Notes: generated by a model from the sequence alone, not told the origin. Positions 1-7,223 are shown, numbered from the stretch's first letter. The stretch: DNA of 8,182 bases from Dehalococcoidia bacterium (GCA_030635945.1 DAOVXW010000021.1:1-8182), one strand, 5' to 3'. Numbers and translations: made by a program.

Positions 1-2504
1 ATAAGGCACACCGCCCGGAAACCCCCATGGAACTGGTAGCTCAGCTTGGCCGGGTTCGGCAGCTTGTCGAGGCTTTTGACCTGCCCATATTCGAGCTTGA
101 TGATTATGAGGCTGATGATGTCTTGGGCAGCCTTAGCCGACAGGCAGGAGAGCAGGGCGTGGATACGGTCATTGTTACTGGTGATGCCGATGCTATGCAG
201 CTGGTCTCACCAAAGGTTAAAGTATTTTATCCCAAGCCGGGGGGTTCTTTCTCTGACGCCATCCTCTTTGACGAAGAAGCCGTCAGACAGAAATACGGAG
301 TCGGCCCGGAGCATATCGCTGACCTCAAGGCGCTGGAGGGTGATAAATCGGATAATATACCCGGTGTTAACGGCATTGGTAATAGAACGGCGGTAAGCCT
401 CATTCAGCAATTCGGCGGTATAGATCAAATATTTGCCCGCATAGATGAAGTAATGCCGGAAAAATTAAGAAACCGCCTGCGGGATAATGAAGAAATCGCC
501 CGCAAGAGCAAGGAACTGGCTACTATTGTTGTCAGCGGGCTACCGGTCAGGCTCGGGCTGGAAGAATCAAAAGTAAGTCATTTCAACCGGCAGCAGGTGA
601 CCGAGCTTTTTCGCGAACTTGAATTTGTAAGGCTACTGTCCAGACTGCCCGAAATAGAGGGTGCAGAAATAAAAGCAGGCACAATAGCCGGGGGCGAGCC
701 GCAAATTAAGACTGATTACAATATCATATCTACCACACAGGCCCTTGATAAGCTGGTGGCAAAGCTTAAAAAGGCCGGCTCTTTCTCTTTTGATACCGAA
801 ACAACGGGCCTCAATACGATGTTAGCCCAGCCGGTTGGCATTTCCTTTTCTATGGCACCAGGTGAGGCTTACTACATCCCGGTGGGCCATATTGGGCTTG
901 AGGCTATCAAGCAATTACCGCTGGAGCAGGTTGTGGATAAACTAAAGCCTGTTTTCAAAGATAATAAACTGGCAAAAATAGCCCAGAACGGCAAGTTTGA
1001 TACTGAGATACTGGCAGGGCAGGGAGTGGAGGTCAAAAACCTTACCTTTGACACCATGATTGCCGCTTACCTTCTGGGGGAGAAGTCGATGGGCTTGAAA
1101 GCCCTTGCTTTCAGCCGGCTGGGTATCGAGATGACTCCGATAAGCGACCTTATCGGAACACGGACGAAGAAGATCAATATTTCTCAGGCTGAAATTGAAC
1201 GCACTGGAGAATATGCCTGCGCCGATGCCGATATGACCTGGCGATTGGCTGAAATCTTTGATACCGAGCTGCGCCAGAAAGAACTATGGCAATTGTTCGC
1301 CGAGGTTGAAATGCCGCTGGTGCCGGTGTTGATGCGTATGGAAATGAACGGAGTAGCTATTGACAGCGAGTTCCTGGGTAAGATGTCGCACCGTTTGGGT
1401 GAAAGGCTGCTTGGGTTGGAGACGGAGATTTACGAGAATGCCGGTCATAAGTTCAATATTAATTCACCACAGCAACTTGGGCCCATTCTGTTCGATGAGC
1501 TAAAGTTGCCGGCGGCAGGCAGAACAAAGAGCGGCTATTCCACGGGTGCCACGGTGCTGGAAGGCTTGCGTTCGGTACACCCGATAATAGAGCCGATTAT
1601 AGAATACCGCCAGCTGAGCAAACTCAAGTCTACATATATTGATGCCCTGCCCGGTCTGGTTAATCCCCGCACAAAAAGGCTACATACCAGCTTTAACCAG
1701 ACAAGAACGGCTACCGGCCGCCTTTCATCAAGTGAGCCCAATCTACAGAACATCCCGATTCGTGGTGAGCAGGGCAGGGAGATAAGGCAGGCATTTATAG
1801 CCCCACCCGGCTGTTATCTTCTATCCGCGGATTACTCCCAGATTGACCTCAGGGTGCTGGCTCACCTGTCTCAGGACCCAGCGCTTCTGGAAACCTTCCA
1901 CCGGGATGGCGACATACATACCGCCACCGCAGTTCGTTTATTCAACGTTGCCGAAGACAAGGTTACGGAGGATATGCGGCGGCTGGCAAAAACGGTTAAC
2001 TTCGGTGTTATCTACGGTATGAGCAGCTACGGACTGGAGCAGGCTACGGAACTATCGAGGGAAGAAGCTAATGAGTTCATTGTTTCCTACTTTAATAAAT
2101 ATCCGAAGGTAAGCGAATATCTGGAATCGACGAAGAAACTGGCAAGGGAATCGGGCTATGTCCAGACGATACTGGGCAGGAGGCGTGCCATACCGGAGGT
2201 TAATTCATCCAACCGCAACCTCAGGGAAGCCGCCGAGCGTATGGCGATAAACATGCCGGTTCAGGGCACATCGGCGGATATTATTAAAGTGGCGATGGTT
2301 AAACTGGATAAAGAAATGATAAAACGCCGCCTGAAGAGCAAGCTGCTGCTTCAGGTGCACGATGAGCTTATATTTGAAGTCCCCGGGGATGAGCTTGCAG
2401 AGATGAGGGAGCTGGTGCCGCATATAATGTCAATCTCTCTTGAGTTGAGCCTGCCGCTGAGGGTGGATGTTAAGACGGGTAAAAACTGGGGACAGATGGA
2501 ATAA
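1..2504 (+). CDS. polA: DNA polymerase I, 5' end missing (partial)
   Basis: Pol I fills gaps and removes RNA primers or damaged strands in the cytoplasm. The reading frame is open to the left edge, where it reads (Y/H)KAHRPETP before the Met at 27. This matches the conserved KxHRP segment inside the 5' nuclease domain, so Met27 is internal and roughly 70-75 residues are missing. Visible parts in order: 5' nuclease with EADDV at 108-122 and a helix-hairpin-helix segment containing GDKSDNIPGVNGIG; 3'-5' exonuclease with DTE at 792-800, N..D at 987-1001 and Y..D at 1212-1226, so proofreading looks intact; polymerase motif A DYSQID at 1830-1847, motif B RRLAKTVNFGVIYG at 1977-2018, motif C QVHDE at 2352-2366. 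The total would be near 905 residues, normal for bacterial Pol I with proofreading. Odd: motif A has Asp where the family normally has Glu. It leads an apparent operon with the PAP2 and mutM genes. Confidence 0.97.
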   Translation, partial: KAHRPETPMELVAQLGRVRQLVEAFDLPIFELDDYEADDVLGSLSRQAGEQGVDTVIVTGDADAMQLVSPKVKVFYPKPGGSFSDAILFDEEAVRQKYGVGPEHIADLKALEGDKSDNIPGVNGIGNRTAVSLIQQFGGIDQIFARIDEVMPEKLRNRLRDNEEIARKSKELATIVVSGLPVRLGLEESKVSHFNRQQVTELFRELEFVRLLSRLPEIEGAEIKAGTIAGGEPQIKTDYNIISTTQALDKLVAKLKKAGSFSFDTETTGLNTMLAQPVGISFSMAPGEAYYIPVGHIGLEAIKQLPLEQVVDKLKPVFKDNKLAKIAQNGKFDTEILAGQGVEVKNLTFDTMIAAYLLGEKSMGLKALAFSRLGIEMTPISDLIGTRTKKINISQAEIERTGEYACADADMTWRLAEIFDTELRQKELWQLFAEVEMPLVPVLMRMEMNGVAIDSEFLGKMSHRLGERLLGLETEIYENAGHKFNINSPQQLGPILFDELKLPAAGRTKSGYSTGATVLEGLRSVHPIIEPIIEYRQLSKLKSTYIDALPGLVNPRTKRLHTSFNQTRTATGRLSSSEPNLQNIPIRGEQGREIRQAFIAPPGCYLLSADYSQIDLRVLAHLSQDPALLETFHRDGDIHTATAVRLFNVAEDKVTEDMRRLAKTVNFGVIYGMSSYGLEQATELSREEANEFIVSYFNKYPKVSEYLESTKKLARESGYVQTILGRRRAIPEVNSSNRNLREAAERMAINMPVQGTSADIIKVAMVKLDKEMIKRRLKSKLLLQVHDELIFEVPGDELAEMRELVPHIMSISLELSLPLRVDVKTGKNWGQME

Positions 2505-2512
2505 GCACCCAG

Positions 2513-3145
2513 ATGAGAAGGCTCTATTTCATTATCTACGCCGTTTGCCTGATTCTATTCGGGCTGCTTGGCTGTTTTGTTCATAAATCTCAGAATTTAC
2601 CCGGTGATATAGCCATAAGTGACTGGTTCACAGGGATTGAAATACCCTTCGTCGATAGCCTGATGCGGGCAGTAACCGTTTTTGGTAATACAATTCCGAT
2701 TATAATCACGGTCTCCCTGGTGGTAGCCGTTCTGCTGTTTTTCAGGAGAAGGCTGGAAGCATTATTTGTGGCGGTACTACCCGGCATAGCGGCACTGTTT
2801 ACCTGGTTTATTAAGGTGCTGGTTGGCAGGCCACGCCCCGGAGACGAACTGTTTGATAATGGCGGATTAAGTTTTCCCAGCGGACACATTTCGTATATTG
2901 TTGTATTTTTAGGTTTTCTTATCTACCTGATGCCGGGGCTGATTAAACAGAGGATGATTGTGACAGCTTTACAGGCTATAATGTTGATACTCATCTTGCT
3001 TATGATGGCTTCTCGTATTTATCTGGGCGAACACTGGCCGAGCGATGTCCTGGGCAGTATCATGCTTGGCGGCTTAATACTCGCTCCGGCAATTGTTCAA
3101 TACAATAAATATGCTACGGGGAGGAAAAATGCCAGAGCTGCCTGA
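2513..3145 (+). CDS. PAP2-family integral membrane lipid phosphatase
   Basis: A 210-residue protein with about six hydrophobic segments (near residues 4-23, 60-77, 86-103, 128-145, 150-166 and 180-196). All three phosphatase signatures are present: K101-x6-R108-P109, P122-S-G-H125, and S167-R168-x5-H174-x3-D178, where the two His and the Asp form the active site. The family (type 2 phosphatidic acid phosphatase) removes phosphate from lipid phosphates such as phosphatidic acid, phosphatidylglycerophosphate or undecaprenyl pyrophosphate. Which of these is used cannot be told from sequence. The start at 2513 lies 8 bases after the polA stop with no good ribosome binding site close by, which suggests translation coupled to polA. 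The 3' end overlaps mutM by 17 bases. It has no evident functional link with the two DNA repair genes beside it beyond co-transcription. Confidence 0.93.
   Translation: MRRLYFIIYAVCLILFGLLGCFVHKSQNLPGDIAISDWFTGIEIPFVDSLMRAVTVFGNTIPIIITVSLVVAVLLFFRRRLEALFVAVLPGIAALFTWFIKVLVGRPRPGDELFDNGGLSFPSGHISYIVVFLGFLIYLMPGLIKQRMIVTALQAIMLILILLMMASRIYLGEHWPSDVLGSIMLGGLILAPAIVQYNKYATGRKNARAA
3118..3124 (+). promoter_or_regulatory. Ribosome binding site deciding the mutM start
   Basis: GGGGAGG, a strong match to the anti-Shine-Dalgarno sequence, ends 4 bases before the ATG at 3129. It lies inside the 3' end of the PAP2 gene. It supports initiation at 3129 over the in-frame ATG at 3093. Confidence 0.85.
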
Positions 3146-3944
3146 AGTGGAAACTATAAAGAGTGAGTTGTCGCCACATATTATCGGGCGCAGTATAAAC
3201 GGCGTTACTCTACTCTGGGAGCGGATGCTCAGCCAGCCCTCACCCGAGGAGTTCCACCTCCATATTGCAGGGAAAAAGATAACCGGGCTGGCACGTCGCG
3301 GCAAGTATTTGATATTCAGGCTGGACAGCGGTGATTCATTGATAATCCACCTTAGAATGAGCGGGGCGTTGATTCTGGGAGGTGATCCAACGCCGAAATA
3401 TACCCGGGCGATAATTCACCTGAATAATGGTAAAAGCATATTCTTTTGTGACCCCCGTAAATTCGGCAGGATTCAGCTGGTAAAGGATGAATGTGATATC
3501 ACAAAGAAGCTTGGGCCCGAGCCGTTGGAGAAGGATTTTACTGCTGAAGTATTAGGCAAGATGTTAAGTAAGCGCAAGGCACCGGTAAAGGCGGTGCTTA
3601 TTGATCAGGCTTTAATCGCCGGCATTGGTAATATGTACGCCGACGAAGCCCTGTTCGCCGCCAGAATTAATCCTTTAAGACCGGCTGACAGTTTATCGCA
3701 GAATGAAATAAATCGCCTGCATAAGGCAATCCGGATGGTTTTACGGGATGCTATCGACAGCAAGGGTGCCAGTGTGAGCAACTACTTTCGCCCCGGTGGC
3801 GAAAAGGGCAGTGCCCATTCCCATTTTAAAGTTGCCCATCGGAAAGGTGAGCTTTGTCCTGTCTGCGGCAGACCCATCAAACGCATATCCATTCGCCAGC
3901 GAGGCAGCCATTACTGCCCGAAGTGCCAGCCTGAAAGAGGTTGA
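3129..3944 (+). CDS. mutM: Formamidopyrimidine-DNA glycosylase (8-oxoguanine repair)
   Basis: A 271-residue Fpg/MutM, close to the usual ~270. It excises 8-oxoguanine and ring-opened purines and cleaves the abasic site by beta,delta-elimination. The protein must begin MPELPEVE, because Pro2 exposed after Met removal is the nucleophile and Glu3 is catalytic. This and the ribosome binding site fix the start at 3129. Other expected residues are K59 in RRGKY, M77 in LRMSG, R110 and F112 in DPRKFG (void-filling and base-stabilising loop), N168 in the H2TH region (AGIGNMYADEALF), and a C-terminal zinc finger with C243-x2-C246 and C263-x2-C266 carrying R258. Nothing is missing, so the enzyme should be active. 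These features separate it from Nei (endonuclease VIII), whose N-terminus and lesion-binding loop differ. It is the last gene of the polA-PAP2-mutM run, and I see no terminator directly after its stop. Confidence 0.96.
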   Translation: MPELPEVETIKSELSPHIIGRSINGVTLLWERMLSQPSPEEFHLHIAGKKITGLARRGKYLIFRLDSGDSLIIHLRMSGALILGGDPTPKYTRAIIHLNNGKSIFFCDPRKFGRIQLVKDECDITKKLGPEPLEKDFTAEVLGKMLSKRKAPVKAVLIDQALIAGIGNMYADEALFAARINPLRPADSLSQNEINRLHKAIRMVLRDAIDSKGASVSNYFRPGGEKGSAHSHFKVAHRKGELCPVCGRPIKRISIRQRGSHYCPKCQPERG

Positions 3945-3956
3945 ACAAGTTTAAGT

Positions 3957-3985
3957 TTTGCAGCGGAGCAAAAAACTGATATAAT
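3957..3985 (+). promoter_or_regulatory. Predicted sigma-70-type promoter with extended -10
   Basis: A perfect TATAAT lies at 3980-3985, preceded by TG at 3977-3978, giving the extended -10 form TGnTATAAT. A -35-like TTTGCA (4 of 6) lies at 3957-3962 with a 17-base spacer. It sits 12 bases after the mutM stop and points at the 37-codon reading frame. Transcription would start near 3991-3993. Predicted from sequence only. Confidence 0.7.
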
Positions 3986-4024
3986 AAGAAGTTGGTTTAT
4001 AGAATATAGGGATGGATAGCCTGA

Positions 4025-4138
4025 ATGATGGATAAAAAGAAGCAGGATCTGCAGGAATTTATTGATAACGTAAATAAAAAGGACAAAAAGCGCAACGGCT
4101 TGAAGATACAATTCGCCTTCACCAGGCGCAAGAGATAA
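4025..4138 (+). CDS. Small, highly basic 37-residue hypothetical protein
   Basis: I do not recognise this gene. The frame reads MMDKKKQDLQ at the start and ends KIQFAFTRRKR before TAA; an in-frame TGA sits immediately upstream at 4022-4024, so it cannot start further out. About a third of its residues are Lys or Arg, with few acidic residues, no hydrophobic segment and no cysteine. That would fit a nucleic-acid or ribosome-binding micropeptide, but this is inference from charge alone. The ribosome binding site is weak (GGAT at 4014-4017, 7 bases from the ATG; AGGG at 4008-4011 is 13 away). Support for a real gene comes from context: a near-consensus promoter upstream and tandem terminators starting 4 bases after the stop. 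The alternative is a non-coding or leader RNA of about 195 nt with a chance reading frame. Confidence 0.5.
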   Translation: MMDKKKQDLQEFIDNVNKKDKKRNGLKIQFAFTRRKR

Positions 4139-4141
4139 AAG

Positions 4142-4158
4142 CGGACATATCCGTTTTT
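4142..4158 (+). terminator. First hairpin plus T-run after the small gene
   Basis: CGGA (4142-4145), loop CATA, TCCG (4150-4153), then five T. Flanking AAAA at 4137-4140 could extend pairing with the T-run around an unpaired G. The 4-base core stem is short, so it is weak alone. Read on the - strand the same hairpin is followed by CTTTTA, so it may also weakly end transcription from the right. Confidence 0.5.
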
Positions 4159-4162
4159 ACAG

Positions 4163-4187
4163 ACCACCCGTTTGCGGGTGGTTTTTT
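4163..4187 (+). terminator. Strong rho-independent terminator
   Basis: A perfect 8-base stem, ACCACCCG (4163-4170) with CGGGTGGT (4175-4182), closes a TTTG loop. The T-run is at 4182-4187. It ends + strand transcription from polA-PAP2-mutM and the small cassette. The last T bases overlap the stop codon (4186-4188) of the convergent GyrI-like gene. On the - strand no T-run follows this stem. Confidence 0.88.
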
Positions 4188-4638
4188 ATTGCAGTGGGAT
4201 GACAATACGGGTTAGCAGTTCGCTGTACGGCACTTCATTTGGTGAATTGTAATAGTATTCGTAGTAAACACCCTTAGGCTGGTAGCCCTTTTCGGCAATC
4301 CATTTGAACATCTCTTCATATACAGGCTGCATATCAGAATAAGGTCCTTTATGCATATAAAGGATGGCTTTACCAGGCAGCGTTTCACCGGCTTTGACAT
4401 CTCCTTTACCCGCCAGTGGTCTGGAAACGGGAAAACCCATCTCGACATCCATATCATGCATATCCAGGTTATAGTAGGCAGTAAAAGGCACATCAGCCGC
4501 TTTTTCGCCAAGCTCTTCCAGATAGCTGGCTATTTCATGGTGACTGCTACCGATAACATCCGGTAGTTTGGAAAAGGAAGTCCTTGTCCTTATAGATAGT
4601 ATCGGTTGTGCCTTCTGTTCAACTAACTCTATTTCCAT
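4186..4638 (-). CDS. Stand-alone GyrI-like small-molecule-binding protein
   Basis: A 150-residue soluble protein that fits the GyrI-like / AraC effector-binding fold, the domain also found at the C-terminus of BmrR. Recognisable parts are the N-terminal strand IELVEQKAQPILSIRTRT, the segment LYMHKGPYSDMQPVYEEMFKWI (93-114), and GYQPKGVYYEYYYNSPNE (118-135), followed by TRIVIPLQ at the C-terminus. E127 sits where family members often place the acidic residue of the ligand pocket. There is no helix-turn-helix, so it is not itself a typical transcription factor. Known stand-alone relatives include E. coli GyrI (SbmC), which protects DNA gyrase, and proteins that hydrolyse cyclopropanoid toxins. 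Which role applies here cannot be told. AGGGGG (complement of 4645-4650) lies 6 bases before the ATG. It is convergent with the + strand small gene. Confidence 0.85.
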   Translation of the reverse strand: MEIELVEQKAQPILSIRTRTSFSKLPDVIGSSHHEIASYLEELGEKAADVPFTAYYNLDMHDMDVEMGFPVSRPLAGKGDVKAGETLPGKAILYMHKGPYSDMQPVYEEMFKWIAEKGYQPKGVYYEYYYNSPNEVPYSELLTRIVIPLQ

Positions 4639-4661
4639 AGCCTGCCCCCTTATCTATGGAT

Positions 4662-4690
4662 ATTATGATATAACTAGTCCGCCGGGTCAA
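4662..4690 (-). promoter_or_regulatory. Predicted promoter of the GyrI-like gene
   Basis: On the - strand TTGACC (complement of 4685-4690; 5 of 6 to the -35 consensus) and CATAAT (complement of 4662-4667; 5 of 6 to the -10) are separated by 17 bases. The -35 lies inside the last codons of the radical SAM gene. It would give the GyrI-like gene its own start about 15-20 bases before its ATG, besides any read-through from the operon. Confidence 0.6.
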
Positions 4691-5669
4691 ACGGGTGGTT
4701 ATTACGTTCAAAATCGGGCAGGTAGTGTTTGTGAGATGCCATATCCTGCGCCCACCCCTCTTCCAGGCCGGCTTCTTCCATAGCCTTAAGGGATTCTTCG
4801 TATTCAGGTATATTTATGGGCCTTGAAAGCAGTGAGTACCTGTAGGCTTTATGGGTCGGGTGGTACTGGGACATAAGGCTGACGCTGACTTCGGTAGACA
4901 CCTCTTTCGCCAGCCAGTTAAGCGACTGATAGCTGCCGGCAATATTGTTGGGCAGGATAAGGTGGCGCACGATTAATCCCCGCTGTGCTACTCCGTTTTC
5001 ACCTATAGCTAAATCACCAACCTGCCGTTGCATCTCTTTGATAGCGCTACATGAGTGAAGAACATAATCACGGGCTTTTGAAAACTTCCTCGCCAACTTA
5101 TCATCAGCATATTTCAAATCCGGCAGGTAAATATCTATAATGCCATCCAGTTCCTTTAGGGTTTCAAGGGAATCGTAGCTGTTTGTGTTATAGACCAGTG
5201 GTATTCTCAAGCCCATGGGTACCGCTTCAAGTAAAGCTTTTACAATCTGCGGCACGAAGTGGGACGGCGAGACGAGGTTGATGTTGTGGCAACCAAGATT
5301 GTTCTGGAGATGGAGCATATAACCGGCGAGTGTCCGACAGTCTGTTTCATTGGCTTTTTGTTTCTTATGGTCCTGGCTTATCTGGTGGTTCTGGCAGTAG
5401 CAGCATCTTAGATTGCAGTTGCCGAAAAATATCGTTCCCGAACCCCGCCTGCCGGAAAGAACCGGCTCTTCCCCGCGATGGTCACAGAATGAGGAAACTA
5501 TGGGTAACCGGCCGGAACGGCAGAAACCCGTTTCCCCCTGAAGGCGGTCAATACCGCATTGGCGGGGGCATATGTCACAGTTTGCCAGCCGTCGCCATAA
5601 CCTCTCTGCCCGTTTGGCGAGCTCACCGGATTTATACAGGGAAAGATAGCTTGGCTGATAAGAGCCCAT
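4674..5669 (-). CDS. PflX-like (COG1313-type) radical SAM protein
   Basis: A 331-residue radical SAM enzyme with CNLRCCYC at residues 85-92, the C-x3-C-x2-C motif that binds the 4Fe-4S cluster used to cleave S-adenosylmethionine. It resembles pyruvate-formate-lyase activating enzyme homologues of the PflX type. The line EEPVLSGRRGSGTIFFGNC before the cluster is characteristic. A second cysteine set, C31-x2-C34-x3-C38-x11-C50, lies N-terminal and may bind another metal or cluster. No glycyl-radical enzyme is present in this window, so activation of pyruvate formate-lyase is not supported, and the substrate is unknown. AAGG (complement of 5677-5680) lies 7 bases before the ATG. The gene starts 34 bases after the gltX stop with no convincing promoter between them, suggesting co-transcription. 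Confidence 0.88.
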   Translation of the reverse strand: MGSYQPSYLSLYKSGELAKRAERLWRRLANCDICPRQCGIDRLQGETGFCRSGRLPIVSSFCDHRGEEPVLSGRRGSGTIFFGNCNLRCCYCQNHQISQDHKKQKANETDCRTLAGYMLHLQNNLGCHNINLVSPSHFVPQIVKALLEAVPMGLRIPLVYNTNSYDSLETLKELDGIIDIYLPDLKYADDKLARKFSKARDYVLHSCSAIKEMQRQVGDLAIGENGVAQRGLIVRHLILPNNIAGSYQSLNWLAKEVSTEVSVSLMSQYHPTHKAYRYSLLSRPINIPEYEESLKAMEEAGLEEGWAQDMASHKHYLPDFERNNHPFDPAD

Positions 5670-5703
5670 AGTTCGACCTTAAAAAGTTAAAGTAAATATA
5701 CGC

Positions 5704-7203
5704 CTAGCTGTTCGAGGTCTCTTCAGGCATTTCTTTTAGTTTGGTAATTGCCACCCTGATGCGGCTGATGCAGCGCTCTTTGCCCAGGGCTGTCATTGTC
5801 TGGAACAGGGGTGGTGCCACCGTCCGCCCGGTAACGGCTACCCTCAGCGTACCGAAAAGCTGCCCGACCTTCAGCTCCAGTTCCTCAGCCAGCGGCCGCA
5901 GCATCGTTTCCAGGGTTTCTTCGTTAAAAGCGGGTAGCCTTCTGAGTTTCAAAAGTGAAGTTTCCAGGGCTTTTCCAGCCAGTTCACGGTTCATCTTCTT
6001 GACTATCAGCAGGTCGGACTGGTATTCGGGTTGCCCGTTAAAGAAGAAATCCGTAAGCCCGGTCACCTCTTCCATTATTTTGACCCTCTCCTGAATAAGC
6101 GGCGTTATCTTTTCAACGTATTCAACGGATATCGGTCTCTTTACTTCCGGCGGCAGATCTCTTTCCAGGAAGGGGATTAACCGCCGGGTTAATTCTTTAG
6201 AACTCAAATTACGAATATAGATACCGTTCATCCATTCCAGCTTTTCCCGGTTGAATATAGCCGCCGTCTGGCTCACCCTTTTCAGGGAGAAGTTATCAAC
6301 GAGCTCTTTCAGGGACATAATTTCAGTCTTATCATCCAGAGACCAGCCCAGCAGTGCCAGAAAGTTTATCATTGCCTCTGGAAGATAACCCTGTGTCTGG
6401 AATTCGGTTATGGATACCGCTCCGTGGCGCTTGCTCAGCTTGGAACGGTCGGTGCCTAGCAGCATCGGCAGGTGGGCGAACTGCGGTGGTTTGTAGCCAA
6501 GTGCCTTATACAACATCAGGTGGCGGGGGGTACTGGAAAGCCACTCTTCAGCCCGCAGGATATGGCTTATCTGCATCTGGTGATCGTCAACAATACTGGC
6601 TAAATGATAGGTGGGGTAACCGTCGGATTTTAGCAGTATAAAGTCATCAATATTGGCATTTTCAAATGTTACCTCGCCGCGGATGATGTCGTTAAACGGT
6701 GTCTGTTTTTCCAGCGGCGTCCTGAAGCGGATTACTCTCCTGGAGCCGGATATAAATTTAAGTACGTGGTTGGTAGCCGATATCTGGCGGCAGTGGCGGT
6801 CATAGCCCGGTGGCTGCTTGAGCCTGGTCTGTTCAGCTCGCATTTCATCCAGGCGCTGTGGCGTGCAGTAGCAGTAGTAGGCGTCCCCCTGCTCAACGAG
6901 GCGCTTGGCGGCAGCCTGGTAGAGTTCCAACCGTTCCGATTGAAAGTAAGGACCAAAATCACCCCCAATATCCGGTCCCTCGTCCCAGTCCATCCCCAGC
7001 CAGCGCAAACCGTCAAGGATAACCTCCACCGCTCCCTCTGCCGTTCTGGCGACATCTGTATTCTCGATGCGGACGATAAAGCTGCCCCTGTGGTGGCGGG
7101 CGAACAGCCAGTTAAACAGGGCGGTCCTTATATTGCCCACGTGCGGGAAGCCGGTGGGGCTGGGGGCATAGCGAACTCTAACTTTTTCTTTATCTTTTGT
7201 CAT
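5704..7203 (-). CDS. gltX: Glutamyl-tRNA synthetase
   Basis: A 499-residue class I aminoacyl-tRNA synthetase that attaches glutamate to tRNA(Glu), normal in length. The ATP-binding signature appears as PSPTGFPHVGN with HVGN at 21-24, and the second as SKLSK at 254-258 followed by RHG. A zinc-binding-like site in the acceptor domain has C111, C113 and C138 (YDRHCRQ), but the fourth position, His in E. coli, is Gln here. The usual RIEDTD line near the active site reads RIENTD (45-50). The C-terminal half is the helical anticodon-binding domain. Whether it also charges tRNA(Gln), as in bacteria lacking glutaminyl-tRNA synthetase, cannot be judged. AAGGA (complement of 7208-7212) precedes the ATG by 4 bases. 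It follows the RDD gene by 20 bases, consistent with one operon. Confidence 0.97.
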   Translation of the reverse strand: MTKDKEKVRVRYAPSPTGFPHVGNIRTALFNWLFARHHRGSFIVRIENTDVARTAEGAVEVILDGLRWLGMDWDEGPDIGGDFGPYFQSERLELYQAAAKRLVEQGDAYYCYCTPQRLDEMRAEQTRLKQPPGYDRHCRQISATNHVLKFISGSRRVIRFRTPLEKQTPFNDIIRGEVTFENANIDDFILLKSDGYPTYHLASIVDDHQMQISHILRAEEWLSSTPRHLMLYKALGYKPPQFAHLPMLLGTDRSKLSKRHGAVSITEFQTQGYLPEAMINFLALLGWSLDDKTEIMSLKELVDNFSLKRVSQTAAIFNREKLEWMNGIYIRNLSSKELTRRLIPFLERDLPPEVKRPISVEYVEKITPLIQERVKIMEEVTGLTDFFFNGQPEYQSDLLIVKKMNRELAGKALETSLLKLRRLPAFNEETLETMLRPLAEELELKVGQLFGTLRVAVTGRTVAPPLFQTMTALGKERCISRIRVAITKLKEMPEETSNS

Positions 7204-7223
7204 TTAATCCTTGCCTATTTCCC

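Noticed and set aside
27..29. ATG as the start of polA
   Set aside because: The frame stays open to the window edge and the upstream codons encode the conserved KAHRPETP segment of the 5' nuclease domain, so this Met is internal.
3093..3128. An upstream in-frame ATG as the mutM start, adding 12 residues
   Set aside because: Fpg needs Pro2 at the mature N-terminus as nucleophile, and the ribosome binding site at 3118-3124 points to the ATG at 3129.
4012..4035. A seven-codon upstream reading frame overlapping the start of the small basic gene
   Set aside because: The AGGG before its ATG has no spacing, and such a short frame is expected by chance; no leader-peptide features are seen.
3991..4187. 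A known structured RNA (6S-like or riboswitch) in the mutM downstream region
   Set aside because: Apart from the terminators the stretch is A-rich with no long stems, and it carries a coding-like basic frame; a novel RNA is kept only as an alternative.
4568..4783. A 71-codon + strand frame across the GyrI-like/radical SAM gap
   Set aside because: It covers the ends of two well-supported - strand genes and their promoter, with no family features of its own.
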